Source: Deltaproteobacteria bacterium (GTDB lineage: Bacteria > Desulfobacterota > GWC2-55-46). Taken from it: 64,000 bases of DNA. The stretch is taken from NCBI GenBank assembly GCA_016234935.1, contig JACRNL010000001.1:1-64000 (forward strand), read 5' to 3'. This document shows positions 60,036-64,000 of this stretch, piece by piece. The position numbers and the translations under genes are program-made. The notes below the pieces were generated by a model. The model did not search any database. It was not told the origin of the DNA and saw only the letters and a list, made by a program, of their open reading frames with translations. Each line of letters starts with the position of its first letter. Position 1 is the first letter of the stretch.

Positions 60036-61568
60036 ATGAGCCAGAACAGAATACTATTAGCCCTCACGGATAAGGAAGACATAAGGGTCTTGACGGGCTA
60101 CCTCTCCGGCGTCGGGTTTGAACTGTCCCTGACGGAGGACGGCGCCGCGGCGGTGGAGCGTTCGATGACCGAAGTGCCGACGATAATGATCGTCGACATG
60201 GTGCTTCCCGTCATCGACGGAGAAAGGCTCTTCAAGATCGTCCGCCACAACCCGCACACGTCAAAGATACCTTTTATTTTCATCTCCAACAATGCCGTTG
60301 ACATCAAGGGCTTCAAGCCGGGTCTGGATTCCTTCGTTTCAAGGCCGCTGAACCTTGAGCAGGTGGACGGCAGGCTCAGGCAGGCCATGTTCCAGAGGGA
60401 GGATGCCCATGGCGGCGCAAAGGGCATCGAGGGCAAGCTTTCCCATATGTCGCCGCCGGACATCATCCAGTTCCTCCACATGAACAAGAAGGAAGGGGAA
60501 TTAAAGCTCACGCTGGGAAGCCAGGTAGGCCATATTTACATAAAAGAAGGCGACATTTACAACGCGGTCTTTGAAGGCGTAGAAAAGGAAAAGGCGCTGT
60601 ACAGGCTTCTTGAGTGGAACGAGGGCGGCTTTGAGTTCATGCCCAAGACCATAGATGTCCCGAAGAAGATACATTCTGGCACGTCAAACCTCCTCATGGA
60701 GGGCATGAGGCAGATAGACGAAGTAAAAAGGATTAAAGAGAGATTCCCCGACCAGAAGAACCTTCTGAAGATGAAGGTGGAGCCTGCGAACCTGCCGAAG
60801 GATCTGGATCCGGTCATATACGATATCGTCAAGCTGATGAAGGTCTACGCGAGGGTCAAGGATCTCGTGGACCGTTGCCCGCTGCCGGATTATGAGGTCT
60901 ACTGGACTCTGACCGAGATGCTCTCAAGAGGTTTCATAGAGGAGCAGAAGGCCTCCGATGAGGAGACAAGGCAGGGCTTTTTAAGCCCGGACCAGACCGT
61001 TAACATCCGTGAGCGGATAATAAACAACTTCACGGGCATAGGCAACTACAACTACGCCAAGATATTCCTCCTGTCCACCTCAAGCGTGCTGGTGGACGCG
61101 TTCCTTGATATGTGCTGTACGCGCATACCCGGCCTGACCCTGACGCAAAAGACCTTCCTGTCAGAGGCGTCCGTGGGCGCGCAGTTCGGCGAGGTGGCCT
61201 CCATTAAGCTCCAGGAGGGCATGGACATAGTCATATTCTCCCTGCCCATCATCAGGAACATGGGGCCGGTGGTAAAGTCGTTCTCCACGAACCTTGTCGG
61301 CCTCATACTGCTCTGGGACGACGACGTGGGCGCCGACCTCAATGAACTCGTTGACGCGAAAAAGGAAATGGTCGCGCTCAAGAAATGCCCCGTGGTCCAC
61401 ATCTTCGCCGGCGAAGGCGAGAAGGTCGGCCTTGAGATATCATACCGCAAGATGTTCATGATAAAGGACAGTGAGCCGATATTCAAGCTGAGGACGCAGG
61501 AAAAGGGCATCGTATTCGACATCTTTAACGAGCTTTTCGGCGATCTGCTCAAACAGGGAGTTGCTTAA
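60036..61568 (+). CDS. REC-PATAN (DUF4388) regulator with a P-loop-less GTPase-like C-terminus
   Basis: A 510-residue cytoplasmic protein. Receiver domain at 1-120 (D54 in IVDMVLPVIDG), PATAN/DUF4388 domain at about 135-240 (IEGKLSHMSPPDIIQFLHMNKKEGELKL, GHIYIKEGDIYNAVFEGVEKEKALYRLLEWNEGGFEF; shown by MSPPDIIQFLHM and LYRLLEWNEGGFEF), a helical linker, and at about 340-505 a domain laid out like MglA/Ras-type GTPases of deltaproteobacterial regulators (AKIFLLSTSSVLVDAF, FGEVASIKLQEG, NLVGLILLWDDD). The P-loop GxxxxGKS is replaced by STSSVLVD, so nucleotide binding is doubtful. It may be a scaffold in polarity or motility signalling. Confidence 0.75.
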   Translation: MSQNRILLALTDKEDIRVLTGYLSGVGFELSLTEDGAAAVERSMTEVPTIMIVDMVLPVIDGERLFKIVRHNPHTSKIPFIFISNNAVDIKGFKPGLDSFVSRPLNLEQVDGRLRQAMFQREDAHGGAKGIEGKLSHMSPPDIIQFLHMNKKEGELKLTLGSQVGHIYIKEGDIYNAVFEGVEKEKALYRLLEWNEGGFEFMPKTIDVPKKIHSGTSNLLMEGMRQIDEVKRIKERFPDQKNLLKMKVEPANLPKDLDPVIYDIVKLMKVYARVKDLVDRCPLPDYEVYWTLTEMLSRGFIEEQKASDEETRQGFLSPDQTVNIRERIINNFTGIGNYNYAKIFLLSTSSVLVDAFLDMCCTRIPGLTLTQKTFLSEASVGAQFGEVASIKLQEGMDIVIFSLPIIRNMGPVVKSFSTNLVGLILLWDDDVGADLNELVDAKKEMVALKKCPVVHIFAGEGEKVGLEISYRKMFMIKDSEPIFKLRTQEKGIVFDIFNELFGDLLKQGVA

Positions 61569-61592
61569 TAAACCCGGTAACGGACGATAAGA

Positions 61593-62249
61593 TTGATAGA
61601 TTTTCACACACACAGCCTCATAAGCGACGGCGAGCTTCTCCCGTCCGAGCTTGTCCAGAGGGCTAGGGTCAAGGGCTACCGCGCGCTGGCCATTACAGAC
61701 CACGCCGATGAGTCTAATATTGAAATTGCCCTCGGGCAGCTTATCAGGGTCTCGAAACAGCTCAGCCGCAGCGGCGGCGTCCGGGTAATTCCCGGCGTTG
61801 AGCTTACGCACATACCGGTGGCGGACATAGCGCGCATGGTTAAAAAGGCCCGCTCGCTCGGCGCCGCGGTCGTCATCGGGCACGGCCAGACGCTTTGCGA
61901 GCCTGTCGCGCCGGGAACGAACGAGGCATTCATAAAGGCCCGTGTAGACGTCCTCGCGCATCCCGGTCTTGTGACAGACGCCGCGTGCGCCCATGCGGCA
62001 AAAAATTCCGTTTATTTTGAGATAACGGCCCGCGCCAGCCACGGGATATCCAACGGCCACGTGGCTTCGATGTCAAAGAGGCACGGCGTGAAGATGCTTT
62101 TAAATACGGATTCGCATTCTCCCGGCGACCTCATTAACATCGAAACCGCGCTGAAAATAGCCCTAGGCGCGGGCCTTGACAGGACTGATTTCAGAAAGAT
62201 CGAAAATAATGCCAAAGAACTTCTTAAAAAAACGTCAAGCCTTTCTTAG
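61593..62249 (+). CDS. PHP-domain phosphoesterase
   Basis: A 218-residue polymerase-and-histidinol-phosphatase domain protein. Metal ligands: HTH in IDFHTHSLISDGE at the N-terminus, TDHAD near residue 37, GVELTH near 68, then AHPG near 130 and NTDSHSPGDL near 178. It starts with TTG at 61593, 24 bases after the PATAN gene, giving the canonical MIDFHTHS. Substrate unknown (histidinol phosphate, nucleotides or other phosphate esters). Its 3' end overlaps the BamB gene by 41 bases. Confidence 0.85.
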   Translation: MIDFHTHSLISDGELLPSELVQRARVKGYRALAITDHADESNIEIALGQLIRVSKQLSRSGGVRVIPGVELTHIPVADIARMVKKARSLGAAVVIGHGQTLCEPVAPGTNEAFIKARVDVLAHPGLVTDAACAHAAKNSVYFEITARASHGISNGHVASMSKRHGVKMLLNTDSHSPGDLINIETALKIALGAGLDRTDFRKIENNAKELLKKTSSLS

Positions 62250-63459
62250 CGTCAGTCTTTTTTCAGCCCTGCTCGCCATATTTGCCAGCGGATGCGCCCC
62301 TTATAAAACACCGGAAGGCTCCAGGCCGTGGAGCGCTTATCTCTACGGCGGCGAAAGGACAAACGTCTCCGAGGATAAGATCACGCTTCCGGCCCGGGTC
62401 TCCTGGACAAAGGACGTCTCACCCTTCACACTTTACGACAAATATGAGAGGGAACAGCTTTCGAGTCCGGTTATCGTCGAAGGCGCCCTTTATGTCGGTT
62501 CGGCCAACGAACGGCTATATTCAATCAGGCTCGACTCCGGCGGCGTGAATTGGCGTTTCTACGCTGATTACCCGATGGAGGCGGCCCCAACGGCCGCAGG
62601 CGGCCTTGTTTGTTTCGGCGCGGGCGACGGCATCCTCAGATGCCTGGAGCGCGCGACGGGAAAAGAGGTATGGAGCTATCAGGCGAAATCAGAGGTCATT
62701 GCGTCGCCGCTCGTGAAAGACGGCCGCATCTATGCCTACTCGGCTGACGACAAAGTCACCGCGCTTGATCTAAAGACCGGCGAAAAGCTCTGGAGCTACG
62801 TCCACGGCACATACGGGGCCGTTGCTCCGCGCATCACCGCGGCGCCGGCGGCGGCTCCGGGGAAGAACAGGATTTTCCAGTTTTTTTCGGACGGCGTCCT
62901 CGTCTGCCTTGACGCGGACAGCGGCAAGGCCGTGTGGTCAAAGAAGATCGCAGGCAACTTCGACACGGCGGCGAAGATAAGAAGAACGCCGCTGCTGCAC
63001 AGCGGAAACGTTTACATGATAGACGACGCCAACATCATCCTCGCGCTTGACCAGGACACGGGGGAGCTCAGGAACATCTTCAACGTGATAAAGGCATTCG
63101 ACTTCGTGATTACCGGCAAACGCTCGATAGTCATAGCCGGGCTTGACCAAGCCGTTGCGCTTGACCTCGCGACCGGCGCGATTTTATGGAAGAGCGAGCT
63201 TAAATACAACCCCATGTCCAGCATCTTCGCCGCCGGCGACTATCTCTTCGCCGTGTCAAATTACAGGTATGCGCCGCTTGGGATATCGTGGCTTTCCAAA
63301 CTCAGGGGCTACATCCAGGCGCTTGATCTTGCGACCGGCGAAGCCGTCTGGGGAAAAAGGCTTGGCTCCGTCATTACCGCCAACGCCTCGGCATCGGAGG
63401 ACAGGATAACCCTCTTGATGAACGACGGGACTTTGCAGGTCTTCGAACCCAAGAAGTAA
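62209..63459 (+). CDS. bamB: PQQ-repeat lipoprotein, BamB-like
   Basis: A 416-residue lipoprotein: signal peptide from MPKNFLKKRQ to lipobox FASGC (cysteine 26), then an eight-bladed beta-propeller of PQQ-like repeats (SSPVIVEGALYVGSANERLYSIRLDSG, GKEVWSYQAKS, GEKLWSYVHG, GAILWKSELK). This fits BamB, the accessory propeller of the outer-membrane assembly machine, though other quinoprotein-like lipoproteins have the same look. The ATG at 62209 is chosen over 62176 because it gives a normal signal peptide. It overlaps the PHP gene by 41 bases. Confidence 0.8.
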   Translation: MPKNFLKKRQAFLSVSLFSALLAIFASGCAPYKTPEGSRPWSAYLYGGERTNVSEDKITLPARVSWTKDVSPFTLYDKYEREQLSSPVIVEGALYVGSANERLYSIRLDSGGVNWRFYADYPMEAAPTAAGGLVCFGAGDGILRCLERATGKEVWSYQAKSEVIASPLVKDGRIYAYSADDKVTALDLKTGEKLWSYVHGTYGAVAPRITAAPAAAPGKNRIFQFFSDGVLVCLDADSGKAVWSKKIAGNFDTAAKIRRTPLLHSGNVYMIDDANIILALDQDTGELRNIFNVIKAFDFVITGKRSIVIAGLDQAVALDLATGAILWKSELKYNPMSSIFAAGDYLFAVSNYRYAPLGISWLSKLRGYIQALDLATGEAVWGKRLGSVITANASASEDRITLLMNDGTLQVFEPKK

Positions 63460-63493
63460 AAAACCGGAATAATCCAAAAAAGGCGGATGGGAA

Positions 63494-64000
63494 ATGGACA
63501 GACGGGATAAAAGGCTCAATGTCGCCTTTGTCTGGCATATGCACCAGCCTCTTTACAAAGACCCCCTCACTGGCGAGTACGTCATGCCCTGGGTGCTTTT
63601 GCACGCCACGAAGGATTATTTCGACATGGCCGCCATACTTGAGGAGTTCCCCGCCGTCCATCAGACCTTCAACGTCGTGCCGTGCCTCATCGAGCAGATA
63701 AACGACTACGCCTCCGGGCGCGTTAACGACGCTTACCGCAACGTTACCCTGAAACCGGCCGCCGGGCTGGACAAAGACGACAAGCTGTTCCTGCTTAAAA
63801 ACTTCTTTCAGGCCAACTGGGAGAATATGATCAGGCCCATACCGGGTTACTGGGAGCTTTTATGCAGAAGGGGGCCTTCAAATTCTCCGGACGACATCCG
63901 GCAGGCGCTCAGGTACTTCAGCGTCCAGGACTATCTTGATCTGCAGATATATTTCAATCTTGCGTGGATAGACCCCTGGATACGTTCACAGGACGCCGAG
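63494..64000 (+). CDS. GH57 glycoside hydrolase, 3'-truncated by the window
   Basis: The first 169 residues of a protein beginning MDRRDKRLNVAFVWHMHQPLYKD. HMHQPLY is the first conserved motif of glycoside hydrolase family 57 (HxHQP), followed by the family patterns MPWVLLHATKDYFDMAAILEEFP (shown by LLHATKDYFDM) and TFNVVPCLIEQINDY. Such enzymes are retaining alpha-amylases, amylopullulanases or branching enzymes, typically cytoplasmic here since no signal peptide is present. GGATGGGA precedes the ATG. The gene runs off the right edge, so total length and exact activity are unknown. Confidence 0.9.
   Translation, partial: MDRRDKRLNVAFVWHMHQPLYKDPLTGEYVMPWVLLHATKDYFDMAAILEEFPAVHQTFNVVPCLIEQINDYASGRVNDAYRNVTLKPAAGLDKDDKLFLLKNFFQANWENMIRPIPGYWELLCRRGPSNSPDDIRQALRYFSVQDYLDLQIYFNLAWIDPWIRSQDAE

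Overview
The window looks like chromosomal DNA of an uncultivated deltaproteobacterium-like Gram-negative (Desulfobacterota in the wide sense). Three things point there. The gene order pheA-hisC-aroF-tyrA-aroA-cmk-ispH-rpsA-sppA-ihf resembles that of deltaproteobacteria such as Geobacter. Outer-membrane functions are plentiful (MCE/Mla transport, CsgG-like and LPP20-like proteins, BamB, many lipoproteins). A monomeric NADP isocitrate dehydrogenase sits beside a two-subunit ATP-citrate lyase, which suggests a reductive (reversible) TCA cycle. Taxonomy is inference; no rRNA is present. Most of the window is GC-rich by eye, but bases 1-1550 are AT-rich and look like an accessory patch.

Layout. 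0.1-1.5 kb: three small unrecognised genes in the AT-rich patch. 1.6-5.5 kb: sulfate assimilation (DASS permease, Usp, APS reductase, ATP sulfurylase). 5.6-6.7 kb: M20 amidohydrolase. 7.0-13.5 kb: envelope cluster of FlgT-like, GNA1162/DUF799-like, CsgG-like, TPR/SLH and LPP20-like proteins, then a beta-barrel. 13.7-18.5 kb: MlaE, a degenerate MlaF-like ATPase, MlaD, a TPR lipoprotein and a REC-kinase. 18.5-24.4 kb: NadB, lytic transglycosylase, PgsA, a heme-c sensor kinase and its response regulator. 24.4-28.7 kb (minus): MoxR, DUF58, transglutaminase. 28.9-31.3 kb: tRNA-Gly, Fur, Fur-box-controlled FTR1 permease. 31.5-36.1 kb: DnaE, AccA. 36.3-47.1 kb: aromatic amino acid operon running into cmk, ispH, rpsA, sppA, ihf, HIT. 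47.1-54.1 kb: ZTP riboswitch, isocitrate dehydrogenase, ATP-citrate lyase. 54.2-55.9 kb: a broken GspE/PilB-type ATPase. 56.2-64 kb: SPOR protein, MiaB, DUF151 nuclease, two signalling proteins, PHP phosphoesterase, BamB, and the start of a GH57 glycosidase.

The most unusual feature is a dispersed palindromic repeat built from alternating blocks, GGGGTTGAA then CCCCTTCAA, with an 18-nt period (called family A here). It occurs at about 27 places. Many are inside conserved genes (dnaE three times, hisC, aroA, cmk, a TPR lipoprotein, transglutaminase, DUF58), where it is read in frame as peptides such as GVEPLQ, GLNPFK or EGVQPL. In others it supplies the stop codon or the Shine-Dalgarno sequence. 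Stem halves change together (CCCC/GGGG, CCCTTT/AAAGGG, CCCCCT/AGGGGG), so the hairpin is conserved rather than the exact bases. It resembles in behaviour the Rickettsia palindromic elements. A second family (B, CCCCGCTT...GCGAGGGCAGGC) is also dispersed and in cmk hosts a family A copy inside it.

Other notable items are a clear ZTP (pfl) riboswitch with terminator directly before the isocitrate dehydrogenase/ATP-citrate lyase genes, a CsgG/FlgT/LPP20 envelope cluster with no visible flagellar or curli partner, an ABC ATPase with altered Walker B and signature motifs, and a PATAN response regulator ending in an apparently P-loop-less GTPase-like domain.
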